64,000 nucleotides of DNA from Sphingomonas_L flavalba_A (GTDB taxonomy: Bacteria; Pseudomonadota; Alphaproteobacteria; Sphingomonadales; Sphingomonadaceae): contig NZ_CP180208.1 in the NCBI RefSeq assembly GCF_047553045.1, positions 1,488,001-1,552,000 on the forward strand, given 5' to 3'. How positions within the stretch are numbered: the stretch's first letter is position 1; every line of letters begins with the position of its first letter. Positions 7,840 through 16,800 of this stretch are shown piece by piece. The position numbers were made by a program, and so were the translations under genes. The notes under the pieces were generated by a model. The model was not told the origin of the DNA. It was given only the letters and a program-made list of their open reading frames with translations, and made no database searches.

Positions 7840-9147
7840 ATCGGTCCCCGCCGTACCGATCGACCCATCGATCAGCCCGGACCGCATCATCAGCCAGAAC
7901 AGCAGAATGCCCGGCACCGCCGCCAGCGTGGTCATCAGATAGAAATTCACATAGCCGAAGCTTTCGAGCAGCGCCCCGGCCGTCGTCCCGGTCAGGAACC
8001 GCCCGACGACGCTCGCCGCTGCGGAAATCAGCGCATATTGCGCGGCGGTGAACCGCAGGTCGGTCAGCGCTGAGAAATAGGCGACGACCGTCACCCCGCC
8101 GACCCCGCTGGCGAAATTCTCGAATCCGATCGCCACCGCCATGCCGATATTGCTGTGCCCGGCCGCCGCCAGCGCCGCGAAACTGAGGTTGGATACCGCC
8201 ATCAGGATCAGGCTGAGCAGCACCGACCGCTTCATCCCCATCCGGGCATAGACGATGCCGCCGACGAAGATGCCGATCAGATAGGCCCAGAAGCCAAGGC
8301 CAACGTCGTAAAGCGCAATCTCGTCGTTGGTGAAGCCAAGCCAGTCGAACAACAGCCGCAACGTCAGGTTGGCAAGCGTGTCGCCGATCTTGTGGAGCAG
8401 GATGAACAGCAGGACGAGGAACGCCCCCTGCCTGCGGAAAAATTCGACCAGCGGCCCCGAAATCGCCTGCCAGCTTTCCGCCAGGCCGCGCTTGCCGCCC
8501 GGCGCGCGATGGCGCTCCGGCTCTCCGGCGATCAACCCGGCCAGCATCGCCGGCAGCGCCAGCGCCGCGCAGGCGAGATAGGCCGCCTCCCATCCGACCC
8601 GCGCCGCGACGACCAGCGCAATCGCCCCGGCCCCCGCCGACCCGATCCGCCAGCCATATTGCGACATGCCGGAACCGACGCCCAGTTGCTCCGGCTTCAG
8701 CAATTCGATCCGGTAGGCATCGATGACGATGTCGAACGTCGCGCCGGCAATGCCGACCAGAACCGCGGCATACGCCGTCTGCAACAGACTGGTTTGAGGG
8801 TCGACCAGTGCCAGATTGGCGACCGCCGCCATAACAAGCACCCCGGCGAAAATCAGCCAGGATACACGCTGGCCCAGCCGCCCGATTAGCGGCAACCGCA
8901 CGCCGTCCACCACCCACGCCCACAAAAACTTCAGATTGTAGACCAGGAAGGCCAGGCTGAACGCGGTAACCGCTTTCTTGTCGATGCCGTCCTGTGCCAG
9001 CCGCGTGGTCAGCGTCGCGCCGATCATCGCGTAGGGGAAACCGGACGATATGCCGAGGAACAGCGCCGCCAGCGGCGCCTTCTCCAGATAGGGCTTCACC
9101 GACTCGATCAGGGATGGCCGCGCGGCCTGCGGGGGAATGGACGCCAT
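7816..9147 (-). CDS. AmpG-family muropeptide MFS transporter
   Basis: A 443-residue inner-membrane protein with about 12-14 hydrophobic helices. Features of the AmpG/PAT family include LGISSGFPYAMIGATLTTRL near the start, LKFLWAWVVDGVRLP after the second helix, DIVIDAYRIELL, and LLHKIGDTLAN in the second half. AmpG imports anhydromuropeptides for peptidoglycan recycling and in some bacteria feeds beta-lactamase induction. No ampC, ampR or recycling amidase is nearby, so the physiological role is inferred from family only. Its 3' end overlaps the DUF6628 gene. Confidence 0.85.
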   Translation of the reverse strand: MASIPPQAARPSLIESVKPYLEKAPLAALFLGISSGFPYAMIGATLTTRLAQDGIDKKAVTAFSLAFLVYNLKFLWAWVVDGVRLPLIGRLGQRVSWLIFAGVLVMAAVANLALVDPQTSLLQTAYAAVLVGIAGATFDIVIDAYRIELLKPEQLGVGSGMSQYGWRIGSAGAGAIALVVAARVGWEAAYLACAALALPAMLAGLIAGEPERHRAPGGKRGLAESWQAISGPLVEFFRRQGAFLVLLFILLHKIGDTLANLTLRLLFDWLGFTNDEIALYDVGLGFWAYLIGIFVGGIVYARMGMKRSVLLSLILMAVSNLSFAALAAAGHSNIGMAVAIGFENFASGVGGVTVVAYFSALTDLRFTAAQYALISAAASVVGRFLTGTTAGALLESFGYVNFYLMTTLAAVPGILLFWLMMRSGLIDGSIGTAGTDSGGERPA

Positions 9148-9231
9148 CGGCGGAAGTGAGCGGCCCCACCCCGCCCCGTCAAGCCGGAACCGCCCTTGCC
9201 GTTCACGTCAACAGGAGTCATCCTGTTGGCC

Positions 9232-10368
9232 ATGATCATGTCCACGCCCACTGCCGGACAGCTCGCGCTCGCGGATCGTATCGCCCATGGCGGTCCGGCA
9301 CCCGTCGCGGCGATCAGCCATGTCGCCGCCGCCGCTTATACCGACCCGGCGCGGTGGGCGGCGGAGAAGACCGCGCTTTTCGACCGGTTGCCGCAGGTCA
9401 TCGCCCCATCGGCGCTGCTCCCCCGACCGAACACGGCCGTGCCGCACGACGGTTTCGGCAAGCCGTTGCTGATCACCCGCGATGCCGACGGCCGTGCCCA
9501 TGTCTTCATGAATGTCTGCCGCCATCGCGGCACGCGGCTGGTGGAGGGGATGGAGGCACAATACGCCCCGCGCCTCGTCTGCCCCTATCATGCCTGGAGC
9601 TACGCGCTCGATGGAAAGCTTGTCGGCCTGCCCCGCGCCGACAGCTTCCCCGGCCTCGACAAGACAAGCTACGGGCTGGTCGAGTTGCCGAGCCGCGAAA
9701 CCAGCGGGCTGATCTGGTTCGCCTTCGCCACGGATGCGGATTTCACCGCCGCCAGCGCAGTCGGACCGGATTTCGACGCCTTCGGGCTTGGCGGACTACA
9801 TCTGTTCAGGCGCCACACCCACGACGTCGCCGCGAACTGGAAACTGATCATGGACGCTTTCCTGGAAAGTTATCACGTCCAGCGGCTGCATGCCGGCACG
9901 ATCGGGCCATTTTTCAAGGACGGGGTCACCGCCGCCGACAAGATCGGGCCGCACCAGCGATCGGCGGTCGGACGCGTGGCGGAACTGGCGGCGCTTCCCC
10001 CCGGCGACTGGCCGGCGCTACGCGCCGCGGTTACCTTCGCCTACCAGTTGTTTCCTGCGACGGTGATCGTCGTCAGTCCGGATTATGTGAACCTGATGGT
10101 GCTGATGCCGCGTGGTCACGATCGCGTTCTGGTTGAGGATTTCATGCTGATCCCGGAAGCACCGGCAACGGAAAAGGCGCGCGACCACTGGCAACACAGC
10201 TGGGACCTGCTCGACACCGGCGTGTTCGGTGGCGAGGACTTTCGCGCTGCCACCCTGGGCCAACAGGGCCTGGAATCGGGCGCGATCGAGTGGCTTACGC
10301 TGGGGACGCTGGAAAGCGGCGTCCGCCATTTCCACGAGGAAATCGAGTCGCGACTCAATACAGGCTGA
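9232..10368 (+). CDS. Aromatic ring-hydroxylating dioxygenase alpha subunit (Rieske oxygenase)
   Basis: A 378-residue oxygenase alpha subunit. The Rieske [2Fe-2S] motif is complete (Cys96-x-His98 and Cys117-x2-His120 in VCRHRGT and CPYHAW). The mononuclear iron site follows in NWKLIMDAFLESYHVQRLH. No ferredoxin, reductase or beta subunit gene is nearby, so its electron donor and substrate are unknown; members of this branch also act on carnitine, choline and betaines. AGGAG at 9213-9217 is rather far from the ATG at 9232; TTG at 9226 and ATG at 9238 are alternatives. The last 14 nt overlap the convergent receiver gene. Confidence 0.85.
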   Translation: MIMSTPTAGQLALADRIAHGGPAPVAAISHVAAAAYTDPARWAAEKTALFDRLPQVIAPSALLPRPNTAVPHDGFGKPLLITRDADGRAHVFMNVCRHRGTRLVEGMEAQYAPRLVCPYHAWSYALDGKLVGLPRADSFPGLDKTSYGLVELPSRETSGLIWFAFATDADFTAASAVGPDFDAFGLGGLHLFRRHTHDVAANWKLIMDAFLESYHVQRLHAGTIGPFFKDGVTAADKIGPHQRSAVGRVAELAALPPGDWPALRAAVTFAYQLFPATVIVVSPDYVNLMVLMPRGHDRVLVEDFMLIPEAPATEKARDHWQHSWDLLDTGVFGGEDFRAATLGQQGLESGAIEWLTLGTLESGVRHFHEEIESRLNTG

Positions 10369-10774
10369 GGCCGGCGGGTATGTGTTCCGGCGCTTCGCCT
10401 CGCATCACCGCCTGCACCGCATCGATCACCTGCCGCAACTGGCGGTGCCCATAGGGCTTCATAAGGCAACCAACAGCGAATTGCCGTGCTTCCGGCGGGC
10501 AGGCGCCGGTGACGAACAGCGTGGCGATTCCACGTGCATGCGCCGCCCGCGCCACCGCCATCCCATCACCATTGTTCGACAATGCGACATCGGCCAGCAC
10601 CAGATCGATCGGTTCTGTTTCGATCACGGCCAGCGCCTGCGCCACGCTGTCGACAGTCGCCACCACATGATAGCCCTGTTCGATCAGAAAATGCTCGCTG
10701 TCGAATGCGATCAGCGGCTCGTCCTCGACGATCAGGACCCGCTCGATCATTCGTGTCTTTCGGTCAAACAGCAT
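10355..10774 (-). CDS. Single-domain response regulator (receiver only)
   Basis: A 139-residue CheY-like receiver with no output domain. The acidic pocket is in VLIVEDEP, the phosphoacceptor is Asp62 in VLADVALSNNGDG, the switch Thr is in LFVTG, and the Lys is in LMKPY. Free-standing receivers of this kind often serve HWE/HisKA2 sensor kinases in alphaproteobacteria. No kinase gene adjoins, so its partner is elsewhere. GGAG lies about 5 nt before the ATG at 10774; an internal ATG at 10750 (IERVLIVEDE) is an alternative start. Confidence 0.85.
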   Translation of the reverse strand: MLFDRKTRMIERVLIVEDEPLIAFDSEHFLIEQGYHVVATVDSVAQALAVIETEPIDLVLADVALSNNGDGMAVARAAHARGIATLFVTGACPPEARQFAVGCLMKPYGHRQLRQVIDAVQAVMRGEAPEHIPAGLSLY

Positions 10775-10914
10775 TGCCGCTCCGTCCCGTTTGGGCCATT
10801 GCCGCGCTTGTCAGCCTTGCGCGCCATTGCCCACCGGGGAAGACAACGCCGCAGGCGCCGGTTCGGCTCAACAGCGTTCCGGCACCATGTGATTTTTTCG
10901 AAGGACCAAGGTCG

Positions 10915-11688
10915 ATGCCGCCGCCCCGCCGCCCGTACCCCGCCCAACCACGCCGATCCGCTACAGACAGCGGCGATCAGCGCATCGCCAAGCTGCTGGC
11001 CCGCGCCGGCATCGCGTCGCGGCGAGAGGTGGAGCGGATGATCGCGGACGGCCGGATCGCGCTTGACGGCAAACCGGTCGAAACGCCCGCCACGATTCTC
11101 CCCTCGCTGAATGGCGTCACGGTCGACGGCAAACCAGTGGCGCCGGCAGAGCCTACCCGCCTGTTCCGCTACCACAAGGCAGCGGGTCTGCTGACGACGG
11201 AGCGCGACCCGAAGGGGCGGCCGACGATTTATAGCCGCCTGCCCGCCGGCCTGCCCCGGATCATGCCGGTCGGCCGGCTCGACCTCAGCACCGAAGGGCT
11301 GCTGCTGCTAACCACAGACGGCGGCCTGAAACGGCAACTGGAGCTACCGGCGACCGGGGTCGAGCGGACCTATCGTGCCCGCGCCTACGGCCAGATCAGC
11401 CAGGCGGCGCTGGAGGAGTTGATCGAGGGGGTGACGATCGACGGCGTCCGATACGGATCGATCGACGCGAATCTGGAGCGCCGAACCGGGGCCAATGTCT
11501 GGATCGAGCTGAAGCTGCGCGAAGGCAAGAACCGCGAAGTGCGGCGCGTTCTGGAGCATCTGGGCCTGAAGGTGTCGCGCCTGATCCGCACCGCTTATGG
11601 CCCATTCCCACTGGCCGATCTGCCGATCGGCGCGGTGGACGAAGTGCGCCCACACGATCTCGCCGTGTTCCGGAAGACGCTGCGCTGA
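10915..11688 (+). CDS. rluB: 23S rRNA pseudouridine synthase (RluB/RsuA family)
   Basis: A 257-residue RsuA-family enzyme. An S4 RNA-binding domain (about residues 21-80, RIAKLLARAGIASRREVERM) precedes the synthase domain, with catalytic Asp123 in VGRLDLSTEGLLLLTTDG and the later KLREGKNREVRRVLEHLG. This combination fits RluB, which modifies the large-subunit rRNA near position 2605; RluE or RsuA specificity cannot be excluded. I used the ATG at 10915, which starts a basic Pro-rich tail just before the S4 domain. rsmD follows with TGATG overlap, making a small rRNA-modification operon. Confidence 0.88.
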   Translation: MPPPRRPYPAQPRRSATDSGDQRIAKLLARAGIASRREVERMIADGRIALDGKPVETPATILPSLNGVTVDGKPVAPAEPTRLFRYHKAAGLLTTERDPKGRPTIYSRLPAGLPRIMPVGRLDLSTEGLLLLTTDGGLKRQLELPATGVERTYRARAYGQISQAALEELIEGVTIDGVRYGSIDANLERRTGANVWIELKLREGKNREVRRVLEHLGLKVSRLIRTAYGPFPLADLPIGAVDEVRPHDLAVFRKTLR

Positions 11689-12206
11689 TGCGGATCATCG
11701 CCGGCATCTGGCGCGGCCGTCCGCTGACCGCTCCCGCCGGCCATGCCACCCGCCCGACCAGCGACCGCACCCGCGAGGCGCTGTTCTCCATGCTGGCGAG
11801 CCGGCTCGGCACGTTCGAGGGGCTGCGTGTCGTCGATCTGTTCGCCGGCAGCGGCGCGCTTGGTTTCGAAGCGTTGTCGCGCGGGGCCGCCCATTGCACC
11901 TTCGTTGAGCAGGATAGCGCGGCGATCGCCGCAATCCGCGCCAACGCCGCAAAACTTGGCGCGACGGCGGACATCCGCACCCAGTCGGCTACCGTATTTG
12001 CCGGCGGGCCGTTCGACCTGATCTTTGCCGACGCGCCATATGGCAGCGGCCTTGGCCAGCAGGCGCTGGCACGGGTGGCGCTGGCGCCGGGCGGCTGGGC
12101 CAGCATCGAAACCGCGCGCGATGAAGCCGTTACCGTTCCGGGCTTCGTCGTTGCCGCCGAGCGGGTGCACGGCAAGGCCCGGCTGACCCTGCTGCAACCG
12201 GCGTGA
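11688..12206 (+). CDS. rsmD: 16S rRNA (guanine(966)-N2)-methyltransferase
   Basis: A 172-residue SAM-dependent methyltransferase. It starts MRIIAGIWRGRPL, then the conserved RPTSDRTREALFSML, then the SAM-binding VVDLFAGSGALGFEALSRGA. Motif IV reads FADAPYGSG where most members have DPPY, so the first Pro is replaced by Ala; the Asp and Tyr are kept. The ATG shares one base with the rluB stop, so the two rRNA-modifying genes are coupled. The assignment is firm; the effect of the DAPY variant is unknown. Confidence 0.92.
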   Translation: MRIIAGIWRGRPLTAPAGHATRPTSDRTREALFSMLASRLGTFEGLRVVDLFAGSGALGFEALSRGAAHCTFVEQDSAAIAAIRANAAKLGATADIRTQSATVFAGGPFDLIFADAPYGSGLGQQALARVALAPGGWASIETARDEAVTVPGFVVAAERVHGKARLTLLQPA

Positions 12207-12270
12207 TCGGACCGGGCGGTGCCGTCCGTCGACGTTGCGCTTGCCGTTTCTGTTCCCTAACTGTTCACCG

Positions 12271-14544
12271 ATGACCCTTCCCGCCCCCTCACCGGACGAT
12301 CCGCCTTATCTGGCTGGCCTCAACGCGCCGCAGCGGCAGGCGGTGCTGACCACCGACGGCCCGGTTCTGGTGCTGGCCGGCGCCGGCACCGGCAAGACAG
12401 CGGCGCTGACTGCGCGCCTCGCCCACCTGCTCTACACCCGTAAGGCGTGGCCGTCTGAACTGCTTGCCGTCACCTTCACCAACCGCGCGGCGCGGGAGAT
12501 GCGCGAGCGCGTCGGCCGGCTGGTCGGCGACGCGGTGGAGGGTATGCCCTGGCTTGGCACTTTCCACGCGATCTGCGCGAAGATGCTCCGCCGCCACGCC
12601 GAGCTGGTCGGGCTGGAAAGCAATTTCACCATTCTCGACACCGACGATCAGCTGCGGCTGATGAAGCAGCTGATCCAGGCCGCGAACATCGACGAGAAAC
12701 GCTGGCCGGCGCGCCAGCTGGGCGGCCTGATCGACCGATGGAAAAACCGGGGGTGGACCCCGGCGGATGTTGACGCTGGTGAAGCGGCGGGCTTTGCCGA
12801 TGGCGCCGGCCAGCGCCTCTACGCCGCCTATCAGGACCGGCTTCGCGCGCTGAACGCCTGTGATTTCGGCGACCTTCTGCTCCACATGCTGACAATCCTG
12901 AAGCGCGACCGGGCGGTGCTCGCCCAGTATCAGGAGCGGTTCCGCTACATTCTGGTCGACGAATATCAGGACACCAACAGCGCCCAGTATCTGTGGCTCC
13001 GCCTGCTCGCGCAGGAGCGGAAGAACATCTGCTGCGTCGGCGACGACGACCAATCGATCTATTCCTGGCGTGGGGCGGAGGTCGCCAACATTCTGCGGTT
13101 CGAGCAGGATTTTCCCGGCGCGGCGATCATCCGGCTGGAACAGAATTACCGTTCCACCCCGCATATCCTTGCCGCCGCATCCGCTGTCATCGCCCATAAC
13201 GGCAGCCGCCTCGGCAAGACGTTGTGGACCGAAGCCGACGCCGGCGAAAAGGTGCGGGTGCTGGGCGTGTGGGACGGGCCGGAGGAAGCGCGCCGTGTCG
13301 GCGAGCTGATCGAGGACGGTCAGCGCCGCGGCGAGCCGCTTGACCACCACGCCATCCTCGTCCGCGCCCAGCACCAGACCCGCGAGTTCGAGGACCGGTT
13401 CATCTCGATCGGCCTGCCTTATCGCATCGTCGGCGGCTTCCGCTTCTACGAGCGTGCCGAGATCCGCGATGCCCTCGCCTATCTCCGCCTCGTCAATCAA
13501 CCGGCGGACGATCTGGCGTTCGAACGGGTGGTCAACGTGCCGAAGCGCGGCCTTGGCGCCAAGGCGGTCGAGACGATCCACCGCGCCGCGCGCGCCGAGC
13601 ACATGCCGCTGACCGCCGCGGCCGCCCAGTTGCTCGACAGCGACGAACTGACGGCCGCCGCTCGCCGTTCGCTCGGCAGCTTCGTCGCGGCGATCGCCCG
13701 CTGGCGGGACATGGCGCAGGGCCTGCCGCACCCGGAACTGGCACGACAGATATTGGAGGAATCGGGCTATACTGCGATGCTGCAGGCCGATCGCACCGCG
13801 GAATCAGCGGGGCGGCTCGAAAACCTGACCGAACTGGTCCGGGCGATGGAAGAATATGAAACGCTCGGTGCCTTCCTGGAACATGTCAGCCTGGTCATGG
13901 ACAATGACGCCCGCGCCGATGAGGCGAAGGTGACGATCATGACCATCCACGCCGCCAAGGGTTTGGAGTTTCCGACCGTCTATCTCGCCGGGTGGGAAGA
14001 GGGGATTTTCCCGTCGCAGCGCGCGCTCGACGAAGGCGGTCTGCCCGCGTTGGAGGAGGAGCGCCGCCTCGCCTATGTCGCGTTGACCCGGGCGCGGCGT
14101 CAGGCTGTCATCCTCCACGCCGCGAACCGCCGCATCTACGGCCAGTGGACCAGCGCGATCCCGTCGCGCTTCATCGACGAACTGCCAGCCCCCCATGTCG
14201 AGACCGAATCGAGCATGACCGGCGGCGAAAGCTTGTGGCGCGCCAACTGGTCGGAGCGCGCCGACCCGTTCGCCAATGTCGCGCGCGGCACCGGCCGTGG
14301 CCCCGGCTGGCAGCGCGCCGTGACCGGCGGCCTCGACCGGTCGCCGACCCGCATTGTCGAAGCCCGCGCAAGCGCCGTCAGCCTCGGCAACAAAGGGCGC
14401 GGCGATCTTGCGGTTGGCATGCGCGTGTTTCATCAGAAATTCGGCTATGGCCGGATCGACGCGATTGAGGGTAACAAGCTGGAGATCCGGTTCGAACAGG
14501 CCGGATCGAAACGGGTGATCGACAGTTTCGTTACGATCGCCTGA
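12271..14544 (+). CDS. uvrD: UvrD/PcrA-type superfamily 1 DNA helicase
   Basis: A 757-residue 3'-5' helicase for nucleotide excision and mismatch repair and clearing of replication obstacles. All SF1 motifs are visible in order: Walker A LAGAGTGKT (about residues 36-43), TFTNRAAREM, VDEYQDTN, GDDDQSIYSWRGA, QNYRST, TIHAAKGLEFPTVYLAGWEEGIFP, and EEERRLAYVALTRAR. The C-terminal AVGMRVFHQKFGYGRI segment is typical of the UvrD/PcrA tail. I chose the ATG at 12271; a TTG 36 nt upstream would add a hydrophobic stretch without support. Whether it is best called uvrD or pcrA cannot be decided here. Confidence 0.95.
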   Translation: MTLPAPSPDDPPYLAGLNAPQRQAVLTTDGPVLVLAGAGTGKTAALTARLAHLLYTRKAWPSELLAVTFTNRAAREMRERVGRLVGDAVEGMPWLGTFHAICAKMLRRHAELVGLESNFTILDTDDQLRLMKQLIQAANIDEKRWPARQLGGLIDRWKNRGWTPADVDAGEAAGFADGAGQRLYAAYQDRLRALNACDFGDLLLHMLTILKRDRAVLAQYQERFRYILVDEYQDTNSAQYLWLRLLAQERKNICCVGDDDQSIYSWRGAEVANILRFEQDFPGAAIIRLEQNYRSTPHILAAASAVIAHNGSRLGKTLWTEADAGEKVRVLGVWDGPEEARRVGELIEDGQRRGEPLDHHAILVRAQHQTREFEDRFISIGLPYRIVGGFRFYERAEIRDALAYLRLVNQPADDLAFERVVNVPKRGLGAKAVETIHRAARAEHMPLTAAAAQLLDSDELTAAARRSLGSFVAAIARWRDMAQGLPHPELARQILEESGYTAMLQADRTAESAGRLENLTELVRAMEEYETLGAFLEHVSLVMDNDARADEAKVTIMTIHAAKGLEFPTVYLAGWEEGIFPSQRALDEGGLPALEEERRLAYVALTRARRQAVILHAANRRIYGQWTSAIPSRFIDELPAPHVETESSMTGGESLWRANWSERADPFANVARGTGRGPGWQRAVTGGLDRSPTRIVEARASAVSLGNKGRGDLAVGMRVFHQKFGYGRIDAIEGNKLEIRFEQAGSKRVIDSFVTIA

Positions 14545-14567
14545 TCTGTAGAGAGTTCCGATCGACC

Positions 14568-15869
14568 TTGCCGTTGGGCGCCGCTTCCGTGAACCCAATT
14601 CCCCATCCCTTCGCCTTCCCGGCCTTTCGTGCCTATTTCGTCGCGCGACTGACGGCCACGCTGGCGCAGATGGCTATGGTGATCGTCATCGGCTGGCAGG
14701 TGTACGACATCGCCCGCGGCAAGCTGGGCATGACGCCGAAGGAGGCGGCATTTCAGCTGGGATTGGTCGGTGTGGCGCAGTTCCTGCCGCTGCTGCTGCT
14801 GACGCTGGTGGTCGGCTGGGTAGCGGACCGGATCGACCGCCGCTGGATCGCCCGTGCCGCCGTTTGCCTGGAACTGTGCTGCGCGCTGGCGCTGATGCTG
14901 CTGACCTGGACCGACACGATCAACCTGCCGGCGATCTTCGTGGTCGCGGCGCTGCTGGGTGTCGCCCGCGCCTTCGCCGGCCCGGCGTTGCAGGCGCTCG
15001 CACCCAATCTGGTGCCGCCACCGGTACTGCCGACCGCGATCGCGATGAGTTCCATCGCCTGGCAGGCGGGTGCGGTCTTTGGCCCCGCGCTCGGCGGCCT
15101 GCTCTATGCGCGCTCCCACGCGCTGCCTTACGAGATGTCGGCGCTGCTGTTCACCGCATCGTTCATCGCGTTGATGCTGATCGGCCGGGTCCGCCTGCCA
15201 ACGCTGGTCGCCGATTCGCCCTGGCGCCAGATGATCGACGGGTTGCGCTATGTCAGGCATAACCGGCTGGTCCTCGGCGCTATCTCGCTCGACCTGTTCG
15301 CGGTGCTACTCGGCGGCGCGACGGCGATGCTGCCGATCTACGCGCGCGATATCCTGCATGTCGGCGCGCAGGGCCTGGGCGAATTGCGCGCGGCCCCGGC
15401 GGTGGGCGCGGTGCTGACCGCCCTCTGGTTTTCGTGGCGCCCGCTCAAACACAATGTCGGGGCCAAGCTGCTGGTGGGTGTCGCGGTGTTCGGCGCCGCG
15501 ACGGTAGTGTTCGGGTTTTCCCGGTCCATGCCGCTGTCGCTGGCGATGCTAACCTTGCTTGGCGCCGCCGACATGCTGTCCGTTTATGTCCGCCAGTCGC
15601 TGATCCAGATCTACACCCCGGACGCGATGCGCGGCCGGGTAGGCGCCGTGTCCACTCTGTTCGTTTCCGGGTCTAATGAACTGGGCGAAGCGGAATCCGG
15701 CTTTCTGGCCGCAGCGATCGGCCCGGTCCCTGCGGTTGTCGCCGGCGGAGTGGGCGCAATAGCGGTTGCCATTTTGTGGGCCCGCTGGTTTCCCGAACTG
15801 CGCAACGCCTATACATTCGACCCGCCCGCGTCCCTGGAGGACGTTCCGATCAAGGAGACCGTTACATGA
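14568..15869 (+). CDS. MFS transporter (EntS-like MFS_3 group)
   Basis: A membrane protein of about 430 residues with roughly 12 helices. FPAFRAYFVARLTATLAQMAMVIVIGWQVYD at the start is split here only by description; the loop motif GWVADRIDRRW after helix 2 is the MFS signature, and RGRVGAVSTLFVSGSNELGEAESG is typical of EntS-like exporters. The substrate is unknown. The start is uncertain: TTG at 14568 or GTG at 14589 (NPIPHPFAFPAF). The stop overlaps the cysK ATG (ATGA), so cysK is translationally coupled to it, which raises the possibility of a sulfur-compound substrate, but that is weak inference. Confidence 0.82.
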   Translation: MPLGAASVNPIPHPFAFPAFRAYFVARLTATLAQMAMVIVIGWQVYDIARGKLGMTPKEAAFQLGLVGVAQFLPLLLLTLVVGWVADRIDRRWIARAAVCLELCCALALMLLTWTDTINLPAIFVVAALLGVARAFAGPALQALAPNLVPPPVLPTAIAMSSIAWQAGAVFGPALGGLLYARSHALPYEMSALLFTASFIALMLIGRVRLPTLVADSPWRQMIDGLRYVRHNRLVLGAISLDLFAVLLGGATAMLPIYARDILHVGAQGLGELRAAPAVGAVLTALWFSWRPLKHNVGAKLLVGVAVFGAATVVFGFSRSMPLSLAMLTLLGAADMLSVYVRQSLIQIYTPDAMRGRVGAVSTLFVSGSNELGEAESGFLAAAIGPVPAVVAGGVGAIAVAILWARWFPELRNAYTFDPPASLEDVPIKETVT

Positions 15870-16786
15870 AGGCCGAGAGCATTCTCGACACCATCGGCAA
15901 CACCCCCCATGTCCGCATGCGCCGGCTGTTCGGCGACGCGGAGGTGTGGATCAAGTCGGAACGCACCAATCCCGGCGGTTCGATCAAGGACCGCATAGCG
16001 CTCGCGATGATCGAGGATGCGGAGCGTTCCGGCGCGCTGAAACCGGGCGGCACGATTGTCGAGCCGACCAGCGGCAACACCGGCATCGGCCTGGCGATGG
16101 TCGCGGCCGTCAAGGGCTACCGCCTGATTCTGGTGATGCCCGAAAGCATGTCGCTGGAACGACGGCGGCTGATGCTGGCTTACGGTGCGAGTTTCGACCT
16201 GACGCCGCGCGACAAGGGGATGAAGGGCGCGATCGAGCGCGCGCTGGAACTCGTCGCGGCGACGCCCGGCGCGTGGATGCCGCAGCAGTTCGAGAACCCG
16301 GCGAATGTCGCGGTTCACGCCCGCACGACGGCCGAAGAAATCCTCGCTGACTTCCGTGACACCCCGATCGACGCGATCATAACCGGGGTCGGCACCGGTG
16401 GCCACATCAGCGGGGTTGCCGAACGGCTGAAGCCGGAATGGCCGAACCTCAAGGTTTTCGCCGTAGAGCCGGCTTTGTCGCCGGTGATCTCCGGCGGCCG
16501 ACCCGGCCCGCACCCGATCCAGGGGCTTGGCGCCGGGTTCATCCCGGACAACCTTCACACCAAGGCGATCGATGGCACCATTTTGGTCGACGCCAATGAC
16601 TCGAAGGAAATGGCCCGTCGCGCAGCGCGCGAGGAAGGTATGCTGGTCGGCATTTCGTCCGGTGCAACGCTGGTCGCGATCGCCCAGAAGCTGAAGGACC
16701 TGCCCACCGGCAGCCGCGTTCTCGGCTTCAATTACGATACCGGCGAACGCTATCTGTCGTTGCCCGACTTCTTGCCGGAGGCGTAA
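15866..16786 (+). CDS. cysK: Cysteine synthase (O-acetylserine sulfhydrylase)
   Basis: PLP enzyme that makes cysteine from O-acetylserine and sulfide. The 306-residue protein has the PLP lysine Lys41 in NPGGSIKDRIA, the substrate-binding EPTSGNTGIG loop, and the phosphate-binding GVGTGGHISGV. AAGGAG at 15852-15857 precedes the ATG at 15866 by 8 nt. It is coupled to the MFS gene by a 4-nt overlap. Type A (CysK) is favoured over CysM by overall layout and by the C-terminal GERYLSLPDF, but the distinction is not absolute. Confidence 0.92.
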   Translation: MKAESILDTIGNTPHVRMRRLFGDAEVWIKSERTNPGGSIKDRIALAMIEDAERSGALKPGGTIVEPTSGNTGIGLAMVAAVKGYRLILVMPESMSLERRRLMLAYGASFDLTPRDKGMKGAIERALELVAATPGAWMPQQFENPANVAVHARTTAEEILADFRDTPIDAIITGVGTGGHISGVAERLKPEWPNLKVFAVEPALSPVISGGRPGPHPIQGLGAGFIPDNLHTKAIDGTILVDANDSKEMARRAAREEGMLVGISSGATLVAIAQKLKDLPTGSRVLGFNYDTGERYLSLPDFLPEA

Positions 16787-16800
16787 GCGGTCGCACCGCA

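Noticed and set aside
9181..9231. Possible EcfG promoter (GGAAC...CGTT) before the Rieske oxygenase gene
   Set aside because: The GGAAC and CGTT at 9186-9203 are separated by only 9 nt, far from the required 16-17.
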